The notes beneath the pieces are model-generated. The model saw nothing but the letters and a program-made list of their open reading frames with translations, did not search any database and was not told the origin of the DNA. Of a stretch of 64,000 nucleotides of DNA, positions 12,486 to 24,807 are shown piece after piece. The DNA is taken from contig CM073200.1 of NCBI GenBank assembly GCA_037042915.1, positions 62,001 to 126,000 on the forward strand. The letters are read 5' to 3'. Numbering within the stretch: the stretch's first letter is position 1; each line of letters begins with the position of its first letter. The translations under genes were made by a program, and so were the position numbers. The stretch comes from Auricularia sp. M13 (lineage: Eukaryota; Basidiomycota; Agaricomycetes; Auriculariales; Auriculariaceae).

Positions 12486-15189
12486 ATGTCCGCCCACCTG
12501 GAGAAAGTTCCAAGCGGCGCGCCGTCCTCTGACGGCTCTGGCAAGGATGCGGAAAAGGGCACAGACCCGGCATACGTCGTCGCGGCCGACAACAGGTCTG
12601 CTTTCTTTGCTCGTGCTCGTCGTCGGCCTGCTCACCGCCGTCTCCGCGCTCCTTCCCACTACCTCACCATATTCCCCTGCGATGCGATGCTCTGGGTGAG
12701 CTGCTTTGGTTAGAGTCGCCGCTGCGATGCTTATAGACCGCAGTGAACGTCTGCTTGGCACTGCGCATGCGCGCTCCACAGGTATCACTTCCATCCTGCG
12801 GGTGCGTTATCATCGTCGTTATCGTTTCCCACGGCCAGCTCACCGTTCCCATAGATCTCGACCGCGTGCAACGGCGCTTGAAGCAGCGCCATGCTCAGAT
12901 GTAAGTGCTGTACGCTGATTTGTGGAGGAGCTCTTGCTGACGTGCTCTCAGGATTGCCGTGTGTTACTCCCTGCTCGCTCAGTGAGCTCTCACACTGACC
13001 ACACGCTCAGATCGCTGGCACCATCGGAACTGGTCTCTTCCTCGGTTCTGGCAAGTCTCTCGGGCGTGCCGGCCCCGTTGGTGCCCTCATTGGATACATA
13101 CTCGTCGGCTCTGTGGCGTACAGGTAATAGTGAAACCCAACCGTCGGCAGCTCTGGCCTCCTTACGACGACGTTGATAGCTCCTTGTGCGCCGTTGGTGA
13201 GATGACAGCGCATGCCGTACGTCGTTTTTGACGCCTATTTGGAAACTGTGGCGCGCATCTGACACTGGCCCTGCTGCATAGCCTATCTCTGGTACCTTCC
13301 CCCACTTTGCCGCTCGTTGGGTGGATCCGGCATTTGGTTTTGCAGTCGGTTGGAACTATTTCTACGTATGTGTTGTTATCTGCTACCGGCGGCAATTGCG
13401 ATTCGCCGTATCCGTATCTGGTGGCGCTGACGCAAACGCAGACGAACCTGATAACTGTGCCTGGCGAAGTCACTGCTGCCGTGCTCGTGCTCAGCTTCTG
13501 GGATTCCGAACATACTCACCAAATCGCTTTCACTGCTGCCATCTGCGTTGGTGTCTCCGTCATCAATATCCTTGGTGTTCGGTATTTTGGAGAATGTCAG
13601 CACCGTTGCCATACCCCCACTGCGATTGCTAACTCTGATATACAGCTGAGTTCTTCTTCTCCATCATCAAGCGTGAGTTCCGAACGTTGCTGCAATCGTG
13701 CTATGCTAACGACGAAGGAATTTAGTTATCCTCATCACTGGCTTGGTGCGAATTCTGGACTATGGTCTAGTTCGCGGACTCATTTTTTGTAGATCATCGC
13801 GGGTCTTGTCATTGATCTGGGCGGTGGCCCCAACCATGAGCGCATCGGATTCCGCTACTGGAAGGACCCTGGTGTTTTGAACACCTACCTCAAGGAGGGC
13901 AGCACGGGACGTTTCCTCGCCATCATCGGTGTCATTGTGCAGGCGGCATTCTCTTTCCAGGGAATGGAGCTCGTTGCTGTGTGAGCTCGATGCTCTTTCA
14001 GAACTGTAACGTGACTGAACCTGTGATCAGCTCCGCAGCCGAGACGGAAAACCCCCGCCGCAACATCGCCAAGGCCGTTCGCCGTGTGTTCTACCGCATT
14101 ATATTCTTCTACGTACGCAAACATGTTACTCCATCCTCCCAGCCGTAAGTCTCACGTGAACTGGTAGCTCCTTGGCCTTTTCATCACCGGCCTGCTCGTG
14201 CCATACGATGATCCCAACCTCCTGCACGACACAGGCAACGCAGCCATGTCTCCCTATGTCATTGCAATGACCCGCGCTGGTATCTCTGGGTATGCAACGT
14301 CGTGACTCCTACTGATCGGTCGCTCACTGTGACTGCAGTCTGCCGTCGGTCATCAACGCCGCAGTGTTCTCCAGCGCCTTCTCGGCCGGAAACTCGTTCT
14401 TGTACTGCTCCTCGCGTATCTTGTACGGCCTCTCCATCCGTGGCCAGGCACCCAAGATTTTCGCAAAGTGCACGAGCCAGGGTCTTCCCATCGTCGCCGT
14501 GCTGTTCTGCGTGAGTCGAGATGGGCGTCGAAGTGTGCTGTACTTACATCAGCATTACAGGCGAGTTTCTCCCTGCTCTCGTTCATGAACGTCTCCAACG
14601 GCGGTGGCAAGGTCTTCAACTGGTTCGTCAACCTGAGTATGTCTTGCCTGGCTGTTTCTGTCCTGTGCCACGAAACTGAGCCTTCCTGTAGCGACCATCG
14701 GTGGCCTGTTCTCCTGGTTCGCCATCAACTTGACGTACTTCCGCTTCTGTGAGTGACATGTGCTCAAAATCCTCCCTTTTCCTTATCATACTCGTAGACA
14801 CCGGCATGAAGGCGCAGGGTATCGACCGCACGAAGCTCATGTACTTCTCGTCCCTTCAGCCGTACCTCAGCTGGTGGGGTATGTTCTGGAACGGGTTGTT
14901 CATCCTCATCAATGGCTTCGATGTGTTCTTCGATTTCACCGCGTCCGGCTTCCTGACCTGCTGTACGTTCGGAGTAGGCCGGGGTTACAACTTGCTCATC
15001 TCTCTCCTAGACATCAACATCCCGCTGTTCTTCGGGTTCTTCTTTGGCTGGAAGATCTACAAAAGGACCAAGTTCTGGAAGGCGTCCGAGATGGACTTCT
15101 GGACTGGTGTGCCGTCGATCGAGGAGACCGAGGGCACGTACCGCGAGCCGGTGACGCTCAGGGAGAAGATTTGGGATGCTATCTTCTAG
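12486..15189 (+). CDS. Amino acid permease, fungal YAT/APC family
   Basis: Plasma-membrane proton-coupled amino acid importer; substrate cannot be read from sequence. Eighteen exons: 12486..12595, 12782..12801, 12855..12900, 12952..12958, 13011..13123, 13180..13216, 13282..13365, 13442..13595, 13646..13672, 13726..13745, 13793..13980, 14031..14112, 14168..14289, 14339..14510, 14561..14636, 14692..14748, 14798..14962 and 15011..15189, giving 552 aa. Hallmarks are [26 protein letters not shown] (TM1), [15 protein letters not shown] between TM6 and TM7, and [19 protein letters not shown] near TM8. About twelve hydrophobic segments are present. Exon 4 is only 7 nt and supplies the Met-Ile-Ala of TM1; exon 2 is 20 nt. 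The exon 2 choice is the weakest because the preceding intron is 186 nt. Confidence 0.92.
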
Positions 15190-15455
15190 AGGACGAAGGG
15201 GTTACGATCTGTTGTACATGTCTTCCATTAATCTATTATTTCTCGGCCTTGAATAACGCAATGCTTTTAATTTATGCTTGGGGTAAGACTCGGAAAATAC
15301 GATTTGGATATGTTTGCAAGTTGAGATTCTCGGGAGATTGCGATAAGCCGGAGATAACGCTTGTGTTAGACGCCAATCCATCGGATCGGCAGCCCTTGCA
15401 CACTAACCACAACCTGCTCAGTATCAAACCGTTCGGTGCTGCTGTGGACGCAACA

Positions 15456-16913
15456 ATGGACAACGAAGAAGTCCTCGAGGCTGACTTTGAGGAGGCTCGC
15501 GAGTCCGATCTGGCAGAGCTGATGCAAGACTCGTCCCCTTCAAGCTCAACGACGAAGACTGCGTCGTCGGTGCGCAACCGCGACGAACCACCGCCCTTCG
15601 GCTCGCGATATCTCACGGTAGGTGCCAGTGTGTCCTTACGCCTCTGGACGCGCTCAAATTCCCTTGCTCAGAATGAGGAAGATATCTTCACGCACAACGC
15701 ATGGTACATATCGCGCTCGTGCATATGCTGCTCTGGGCACTAAACAGTTAGCAGGTACGGCGCTCCTCGCGTGCGCTACGCTGTCTTATTCTCCTCCTTG
15801 ACTCCCAGGGATCATGTTCCCGCGCCTGAGGGCTACGACGACTTCGTTAACGCAGCACTGGAAAAGCAGCGCAGCAAGCCTGTGTCCGACTTTGAGAAGA
15901 CCAAGATCAACGGCCCTGGTATGGCCGCCCGTAACTGGGACATCTTCTATAAGAACAACCAGGTATATAACAAAGTGTTTGCGCTGCAATCGCTGACTCC
16001 TCTGTCAGGCAAATTTCTTTCGGGATCGCCGATGGCTGAACATCGAGTTCCCCGAGCTGCAAGCTGCCTCACAGGCAGACGTGCGTGGTTTTGTGCTGGT
16101 ATTTTCAGATATCTAACGTACTGCCAAAGGCTGGGCCAATGTGCATCCTAGAGGTTGGGTGTGGCGCAGGGAACACAGTGCTGCCTGTGTTAGCATCGAA
16201 CAAGAATCCGCATCTCAAATTGTACGCATGCGATTATTCCAAGCGTGCGGTGGAGATTGTGAAGGTAAATTGCATTCTTTTGTTGCAATGTGCAACTTGA
16301 ACTCGTCCTCATTTCCGTGCAGAGCGACCCACTTTATGCTTCTCCTCCGGCGGGCTCGATCTATGCATCTGTCTGGGACTTGACTTCTTCGGATAGTCTC
16401 CCCGAAGGGCTCACACCAGGCAGTGTGGACATCGTCGTGCTCATCTTCGTCCTCAGCGCTTTGCAACCAAGCGAATGGGCCCAGGCCGTGCTGAACATAC
16501 ACACAGTGCGTGCGCAGGATGTTAGAGGGAAATGTAGTCACATTCAGCGCACCCTGCTAGCTCTTGAGACCTGGTGGCCGTGTTCTTTTCCGCGATTATG
16601 GACGCCACGATCTTGCACAGTTGCGATTCAAGGCCGGGCGTCTGCTCGATGATAACTTCTACATCCGCGGTGACAAGACGCGGGTATACTTCTTTGAGCT
16701 TGGTAGGTTAACATACCCTATGTGGTGGGCGCAGCTGATGAGCTCGAAGAGGAACTAGAGAGCATATTTGGCGCACCGCACCCTGAAGGTGGTCAGCCTA
16801 TGTTCGCTGTGGACAAGCTTGGCGTAGATCGCCGCCTTCTGGTCAACAGAAAGCGACAGCTCAAAATGTACCGCGTCTGGATGCAAGGCAAGTTTTATAA
16901 GCCTGAGCTCTAG
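15456..16913 (+). CDS. TRM140: tRNA (cytosine-32-N3)-methyltransferase, TRM140/METTL2 type
   Basis: SAM-dependent methyltransferase making m3C32 in cytosolic tRNA(Thr)/tRNA(Ser). Eight exons: 15456..15617, 15672..15703, 15809..15962, 16009..16080, 16130..16264, 16323..16505, 16561..16702 and 16735..16913, giving 352 aa. The SAM motif I is [14 protein letters not shown], preceded by [21 protein letters not shown], typical of METTL2/6/8. Later landmarks are [38 protein letters not shown] and [13 protein letters not shown]. The intron at 16703..16734 is only 32 nt; removing it is required to keep frame into the conserved C-terminal [11 protein letters not shown]. Unlike yeast Abp140 there is no actin-binding N-terminal extension. 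Confidence 0.92.
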
Positions 16914-18271
16914 ACGGAAACTACGTCGCGTTATCGTGTAGTGACTAGCACCGTCAAAAGCACAGAGAACTATCGAATTACCTGAGATATACATTTGCTA
17001 TGTTTCCCCATCAAGCAGATTATTGCTTCATGCGTCGCTCCTTGGGGGCTTGAGTTGCAGGTCGTTGAAGCAGTTAGCTTGAAATTTGCATCCGGAACTC
17101 GCTCTTCCACCGTCTTCCTGGTTTTCTGGGAAACCTATATGAAGACCGCCTACTATCCTCGCTCTCCATGATGCAGCTATGGATGTGCCTTTGCGCTTTG
17201 CATGTTAGTCTGGCAGTGAATCTGGAGGACGCGCCTGGACGCGCTCGCTGGTGCTTCGAGCGTTGTCCGACCCCGCGATACGATACCCCTACCGCCAATG
17301 ATCAGCTTAAGCATTGGCTTTTCCCGCCTCCAGTACAGACGTGGCACAGTCCGTGTAAATTTTCTGCGCTCTGGTTTTCCAGCCACCGACCGGCCATCGT
17401 TATTCGAGGCCACCACTAGTCCATGCCCTCGCAGTCGCGCTGTGCACGCCCCCCAAAACCCAGCTACTCGCGCTGGTTCAGCTCTTCCGCACAGGTTTCC
17501 CCATTATGCTTGGGCCCGTTAGTGATTGTACTCTCGACATGGCCGCCGCGTTGTTCGTCATGGTCTTCAGGCAGTACGCTTGCACGGCTGGTCTGGGCGT
17601 CAAATGTACCCATGGTCATACGGTTCGGTCGACAGCAACGTGTATGACTTGCTTACCAGGTCAAATCCAAGAGACAAGCACAATCGAATATGGGCGGTGG
17701 AGGATGCAAGTGTGCCTATAAGCGCAAGCCCGACGTATTCACACTTTCACTTCCACAGATCCACGATTCCACGGGATCTCTGGCGGACGTAGTAAGGTGT
17801 GTGCTGCGCATTTCAGCTGTTATGTGCGATACTTACAGGGCGAAGTGTACGAATCATTGCCTTCTCTTCGTCCGCTTTCCTGTGCGCATGCAGGGGGTTC
17901 TAGGCTGCATGACCAGCGCTTTTTCGGCTTCTCGACTCTTAAGCACTGCAGAGGTCATTTTCGGCACTCATCCATGCCAGACGAGATACTTGTGCGTGGG
18001 TAAAGAAGACGTCATGGATATCCGAGTCGTTTTGTTATCATTGTGGGATGTACAGTACCGCCTTGCGCCCATGTATGGGCTTGACGGAGCCGTCCTAGAT
18101 ATTACTTCTCGAATTTCCTCTGTTGCTGCAGTTTTGCTGGCCGAAGCTTTGATGCAAACTTGCTGTTGGCTTGCTGTGCCTCCGCGACCTTTGCTCCCGA
18201 ATCTCACGTCTCCGCCATCGAGGGCGCAGCACAAAACGCACGCTAGCTACCGTCGATAGCTAGGCACGAAC
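16914..18271. other. 1.36 kb intergenic region, no supported gene
   Basis: Open frames up to 189 codons exist on the plus strand but show no recognisable domain, no consistent splice chain and no low-complexity bias typical of coding exons. I see no TIR, LTR or tandem repeat. It presumably contains the promoter of the RhoGEF. Confidence 0.4.
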
Positions 18272-21200
18272 ATGGCACCCACGTCGCCGTCGTCGGCGTC
18301 TTCGTTGCCGACACCACCGGCCGGCGATGAGGGCCTGCGGGAGCTGTACGAGAAGGTAGAGCATTGTGCTACGCAGTCGCAGTGATCCCGGCCACTCACA
18401 CGCCCGCCGGCGCGCATAGGTCTGGAGAGGCTTCGAAGATGAGTCGCCCATCAGCGCGGACACGCCTCTCAGCGACGGCACCTCGCCCGTCATCGGACGC
18501 GACGCTGGACGGGACCCAGAGCTGCCCGAGTACAACCGCCCAGAGCATCGGCCAGCGCACGATTACACAGACTCCAAGCCACCCATACTGGGCACGCACT
18601 TCTATCCGGCCGCGGCGTGCCATACTGACACCCTGCGCACAGAATTTCCCGTGCCTATGCCTGCGTCTGCTTACCCGTCCGGTAGCTCGACCAGGCCACT
18701 GCCTTCGCCTGGCCTCATGTCTCCTGGCGTGCGCAAGTCGCGCCCGCTACCAGCGCCGCCTGTTGCTGGCCCTCCGCCGCTGCCGGACGTTGTCGGCGGT
18801 CCATCGCAGCACCCGCGGCCGTCGTTTGGCATGACGGCGGCAGATATCAAGGGTCATGCCCCGTCCAGCTCGGTGTCGACCATCACTCCTGGTGGTTCTC
18901 TGAGCTCTCCCCCGCCGCCAGCATCGAGCAGGCCGCTGCCGAAGATTGACCTCGAGGGCCCACCGCCCCACGCGTTCGATAGCATGCCTAGACAGGGCTC
19001 GCGCAATGACTCGCTCCCAGCGCCAGGTTATGATGGTGGAGTGCGCGTGCTAGATAGGTCGCCGTCGCCGCTACCTGCAGCGCGCACTCCGAGCGGGGAA
19101 TCGTTTCGCGCCGCCTTGCCAGAGCCATACTACCACACATCACGACCAGACGATCAACAGCAGTCCCCGCAGCGACCCAGGGGAGCCCTTGCACCATCTA
19201 TTCCAGGCTATAGCTCTCCGCATAATGCATTGCCCACATACAAGTCATCCCCGACGTACGGTCAGGAGTATTCGGCTGCCCCTGCGGGCCCGTCCTACGC
19301 CGGACGAACTCCTGCCAACGGTTCGGCGCTTGCGTACAACGACGCCTTTGACTCCAATCCGTCGACACCGCGCGCGGGCCGCGTGGAGCTCGAGGACGAC
19401 ATGAGGCCATCGAGGACAGTCTCCTCGGCTTCGACTGCGCAGACATCCAATTCGGCGCGCTTCACGTCCTCTGATGAACACGGTCCCCCGTCTACTGCAC
19501 CAACGAGCGTAGATCGCAATAATTCAATGAGTTCCTATGATTCTTACACGAAGCCTCAGCACTACAACTCCTACGATCGCGACTCGTATACTCGCGACTC
19601 CTACGCGCGCGACTCTTACGCCCGGGATTCGTATGCAGAGGATCGCTACTCCGGAGATGAGGATGCCTACGATTCTTACACGGCTAGCCCGAACGATGAA
19701 TATCCCCATCACCAGCCGTCCATCGTGCTTTCTTCGCCTTCGGACTACTCCCATCATACTCCTGTGGCGGGGCCGAGCTCGCATCGCGTTAGCGACTTCG
19801 AGCGCATGAACGCTATCAAGCTTGAGTTGCATGACGAAGAGGTCGAAGAGCCTTACGATGACGAAGAGGACGATGAAGAGGACGACGCCGATCGCTTTGT
19901 GAACCTCGCCTTGCTCTCGCACATTGCTGTCAAGGTGCGCGACCAGGTCCCACGCGGCACCCACGTCAAAGGTGGCATACCATACCAAAGGGCATTTACC
20001 GGGCGAGACATTGTGGTGCGTGGTTATCTCCTGCAGACCTTTCGCTGCTCCTGTCGGCTAATGCATGTGATGCAGAACACCATCCAGCGCTTGGTGCAGC
20101 GCGACCTGATGCTCAACCTCGGCGTTCAAACGAATCAGGATCGGCAGATTGCATTACAAGTGGCGCGCAGTCTGCAGAGCCAGCTCTTTTTCTATGAAGT
20201 CGAATGGGGCGGCCGCGTACTTTCCGACAGCGTGGAGGACGTGTACATGTTCCTTGACGATGAGGTGGAGGGCATGTCGGAGGGCGCACCGCGAGAAGAG
20301 CTGCCGACTAGCGTCGTGACGGTGCTCACCAAATGCTATTCCGCCAGTTGTGTCGACGGAGAAGAATGTTTCTCCTACGCGTGTCCGCGTAAGCAGGGCG
20401 TGCGTATTCACATCCAATTAACTTGCATGACGCTTACCCCTCTGAAGGCACTCCTTGTCCGGCAGCAGTCAGCCATTTCGGTGGCAGAGAGCCCGCATGA
20501 GCAGGTTAGTCGCCCCTTCGATTCCATAGATGACGTCCTAATCTAATCTTACTTTCAGAAACGGGAATGGACCCAGTCCGTGGAGCCAGCGGTTTTGCAT
20601 TCACTGCCGGAGAGTGAGGTGAAGCGACAAGGGTGCGTCTCCACGTGCCGCTTTGACAGGCCATGACCTAACCGCTGGCGTAGAATCATTCATAAGATCG
20701 TTAGCAAGGAGGAGCAATATGTTCAGGACCTCGACACCGTGGAAAATGTGCGGTTTCCCCGTCCTCGCTCGTAACAGCTAGCTGATGGCCGCTCCTTAGC
20801 TCTTCATTCGGGGTTTACGGCGTACGATGCCACCAGTAATGCAACCCGATGCTCTGGAAGAGTTCATTGAGGAAGTCTTTGGAAACATCTTGGCGGTGCG
20901 CGAATGCAATCGTCGCCTGCTCGAGTCCATGGCCGTCCGGAAACGCGAGCAGGCGCCCATCATCCAAAGGATTGGCGACATTTTCCTCAATGCCGCGGCC
21001 GACTTTCGGCAGACGTATCCTATCTACGTCGGGCACCTGCCTGTTGCGGAGAAGCGCGTCAAGGACGAGGCTGAGAGCAACGCCGAGTTCCGCAGGTTCC
21101 TCGAGGTGAGTGGGCGCCTCATCGTTATCCATGCTGTCGTCTCGGCTGACTTTTCTCCTCCTTTCTCCCCTGAAAGCAATGCGCCCGTCATCCCGATTCG

Positions 21201-24200
21201 CGTCGCTTGGACTTGAAGCACTTCATCAGTCGGCCATCGGAGCACCTTTTGAAGTACCCTGTCCTCCTCGATGCCATCCTGCAGGAAACGGACAGGGAGA
21301 ACCCGGACGCCGAGTATCTCCAGGAGGCAATTCAAGCCATGCGTAACCTCTCGAGCGTGGCTCAGCTGCGCACATTCCAGTCTGCCATGGGTCGTGGGCC
21401 TACGGGAAAGCTGCAGTGGCACGATCTCGTTGCTCCTGAGGTGCGCGAAACCATCTCGAAGAAGGAGGCGAAGCGACAAGCGTGAGTTCCTGCTTTCTTG
21501 CGACCCTGACTGTGACTGAAATCTGTTCTAGCATCATCTTCGAGGTGATTCAAACCGAGATGGTTTATGTCAAGGATCTCGAGATGATAGTCTCCGTGCG
21601 TTTTTAGTTTCCCCTCCTGCGCACTAAAATTCTGGAGCCTCATGTTTTCTGCAGCTTTTCGTGCGGCCGCTGCGCGCTATGAATCCCCCCATTATTTCTC
21701 GGGATCGCATATCGCAGTTCATTCAAGATGTGTTTTACAACGTCAGCGAGCTGTACAAGCATCACCGGAAGATGCTCGACCGCCTGCATGAGATCCAGAA
21801 AGACGAGCACCCGCTCATCCGGAGCATCAGCGAGCCGATCTTCGACGCGGCGCTCAACTGGCGCGAGGCCTACATGGAGTACATTCCGCATTATCCAATT
21901 GCGGCGTACAAGATTGACGAGGAAATGGCGACAAATCCGTCGTTTAAGACCTTTGTCGAGGTTGGTGTCTAGTTTCAGTGTTTGTGAGCCTTTGACTGAT
22001 GGAGTGATCAGCAAAGTACTCGTCACCCGGATGCCCGTAGGCTGGACATGAAGGCATTCATCAATCGCCCCATCCCTCGCTTGCTACGCTACGAGCTGCT
22101 TCTCAAAGCTATCCTCGACGAAACTCCGCCTGGACACGAGGACCACGAGTCCATCCCGCAAATCCTTGAGATCATCAAGGATCTCGGCAAGGCAACTGAG
22201 CCTGGAGTCTCTACAGCTAAGCAAAAGGTTGAGCTCTGGCGCTACAACGCGAACCTCGTGTTCAAGCCCGGCGAGACGGTTGTAAGTACTTGCGTTATTT
22301 GGATACAACGAACCTCTCTAATTGTGATTGCAGGACATGGACCTCCTCGACGAAACGCGCACACTCATTCACACGGGCAAGCTGCTGCGGCAACCTGAAA
22401 CTGGCTTTGAGTGGAACGGCTGGAGCGAATTATTTGTTCTCCTCTTTGACAATTATTGTGCGTGTGCACGGCCATATTTATTCCGGGCTGACATGATTCT
22501 GCAGTGGTTATGACCAAACCGAAAGAGAAGGACGGTGTCACGAAGTACCATGTCAATCGTAGAGTCAGTCTCGTTTCTACTGTCTGTGCCGGAGAACTGA
22601 CACGTTGTTAGCCCATTCCACTGGACCTCCTGAGCCTGGTCAACTTTGTCGATCCTCCCCAACAACGTGGAACCGGTATCTTGAGAGGCTTACGGCACGG
22701 CACCTCGGAGACTGCGAACCAGAGCATGGCGGGCGATCGAAATGCGGAGAACGACTCGCGAGTCGTTTACCCATGTACCATCCACCACAACGGCCGGATG
22801 GGCGGCCTGTACACACTCTACGCTGAGAGTGCTGCGGCACGCGTAGAATGGCTACAGAAGCTGCAAGAAGCTACTGGTCTGCGAGCAGTCGTACAGGAGT
22901 CCAACAAGGCATGCTGACAGTCTGCCTCGCGGCTACATGCTGACCGACATGTGCACAGGTCTTCGAGATAGAGCCCTTGAGCGCCGATACGTTCCTCGTG
23001 CCGCACATGAGTAACAACCAGACGCAGTCCTGGAGCGAAGATAGCCAGTACACTGGAAGGGTCACTTGCTCTGTGCCATTCTGTAAGCGCTTCACCGCCA
23101 TGAAGACGCCTCCTCGCTCATAATTTATCTTTGCAGCCACTGCCGATGGAAGAGGACTTGTTGCCATTGGATGCGCGGAAGGCGTCTGGATAGGATTGCG
23201 ACACGACTCCCGGTGTAAGTGGACCTGCGCTAGCTTCCTTCCTGTTTCTAAACACCCTTTCGCAGCATTAAAGCGGGTTCTGCACCTCAAGCAAGTCACT
23301 CAATGTGCCATGCTGGAGGACTTCGGCATCTTCCTGGTCCTTGCAGACAAGGTCAGATTGACTGCGGTCTCTGAAGCATTATGAACTCACAAGGATGCAG
23401 TCGTTGTTCGCGTATCACATCGAGGCGCTGGTACCTTCCCAGCCGACAAGCCACATGCATACTGCACGGACTCCGCAGAAGCTGAACGGCAACAAGGATG
23501 TGCAATTCTTCAGCGTCGGGACCCTGAACGGCCGTACCCTCATCATCTACATGAAGAAGAAAGGAGTATGTTAACAAGTCGTCTTCTGCACCCGCTCTTC
23601 TCACATATAAGCAGTTGGACAGCGTGTTCCGTGTTCTGGAGCCGGTGACGGGCAAGATTGCGGAGAAACAGAAGAATCCTGGCGCATTCGGACGGTTTGG
23701 CTTTGGTCAGCACCGGTCGGAATGGTTCAGGATCTATCGCGTGCGTCGACATACGCAAGGTTTCCGTCATCCTAATTCCTCTCTACAGCAAGACTTCTTC
23801 CTACCTTCCGAGGCCTATGACCTGATATTCCTGAAGGCGAGGATTGCGATTTTGTGCCAGAAAGGCTTTGAGATCATGGACCTGAGCGAGTACGTTGGTT
23901 TGTCTTGACTTTTGCGCTAAGCTAACGGAACGTCGCTCAGCTTCAAGAGCGTGACTATCCCTCAGCGCGACGACCCACGTCTGCAGCCACTTGCTAAACG
24001 CTGTGAGGCGTGCCGCCCACTTGGAATGTTCAGGACAAGCGAGAACGAGTTTTTGCTCTGCTACAACGGTACTTGACATATCCCCTTTTTTGTGGACTCC
24101 ACTGACTTACGCATCCCAGAATTCGGCCTATACGTCGACCGGCATGGTGACCCTAGTCGGTCAACCGGTACGATTGAGTGGGAAGGTACTGCTGAGAAGG

Positions 24201-24592
24201 TGGCATGGCATCCGCCGTACATCCTGCTCTTCGACCCTCGCTTTATTGAGATTCGCCACATCGACACCGGTCGCCTCGTTCAGATCATACCTGGCAACGA
24301 GATTCGCTGTCTATGGGATGGCCGGGGTGGTGGCGCTCCTCCTGTGATGACTCCCGGTCCCGACGGATGGCAGGACGGTACGTCGCAGGAGTCAAGGGTC
24401 CACGCTGCGATGCGCGCAGAGCCGCTACCCGGACACCCCCGCGTCAAAGGCTCGTACCAACTGGTGTTTGAACTCGTGCCAACGATACCATTGTACTTGC
24501 CCGGATCCTTATCATCTCCGGGCGCGGATACCTACTTCCCTCCGGCAAGCCCGCCTCTGTCCCCCCGCATGTCGACCGCGTCCTGGGCCTAG
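18272..24592 (+). CDS. RhoGEF with DEP, two tandem DH domains, PH and CNH (Rom2-like)
   Basis: Guanine-nucleotide exchange factor, by family a Rho1 activator of cell-wall integrity signalling at the cell cortex. Twenty-two exons: 18272..18355, 18420..20015, 20076..20399, 20448..20504, 20559..20632, 20684..20747, 20800..21105, 21177..21481, 21532..21595, 21655..21960, 22012..22281, 22334..22457, 22505..22563, 22612..22908, 22959..23082, 23137..23214, 23266..23351, 23401..23565, 23615..23740, 23789..23889, 23941..24068 and 24120..24592, giving 1736 aa. Residues 1-520 are Pro/Ser-rich and disordered. DEP spans about 521-620, DH1 about 712-936, DH2 about 937-1150, PH about 1160-1310 and CNH about 1360-1650. 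DH1 CR1 is SKEEQYVQDL and DH2 CR1 is QTEMVYVKDL. Yeast Rom2 has one DH, so the second copy is unusual. The intron at 22909 has a GC donor. The intron 20400..20447 is in frame and could be retained. Confidence 0.9.
19572..19682 (+). repeat. Degenerate DSYxRDSY repeat in RhoGEF N-terminal region
   Basis: About five short coding repeats of the form R-D-S-Y-[AT] occur in the disordered N-terminal region of the RhoGEF. The Ser/Tyr periodicity suggests phosphorylation sites or a flexible binding segment; this is inference. Confidence 0.6.
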
Positions 24593-24807
24593 ATGACCTG
24601 TATTATGTGCTCCGGAGCTGTATTGGATTTGTCTGTCTTGTCGTTTACGCGCGTTATCTATGACATTAGTACCGTCTACATTCATGTGATCAATTGTTTG
24701 GACTGCGATGTGATGGCGACGCGTGCAGTAATACCCGAGACGCGCATTTGAAAGTCCGCCAACCCATTGCTTCCTCCTATTTTTCCTCCTAGCTCGCAGG
24801 TGGCCCA

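Noticed and set aside
17690-18259. 189-codon open frame upstream of the RhoGEF
   Set aside because: No family resemblance, no supporting splice chain, and position fits the RhoGEF promoter.
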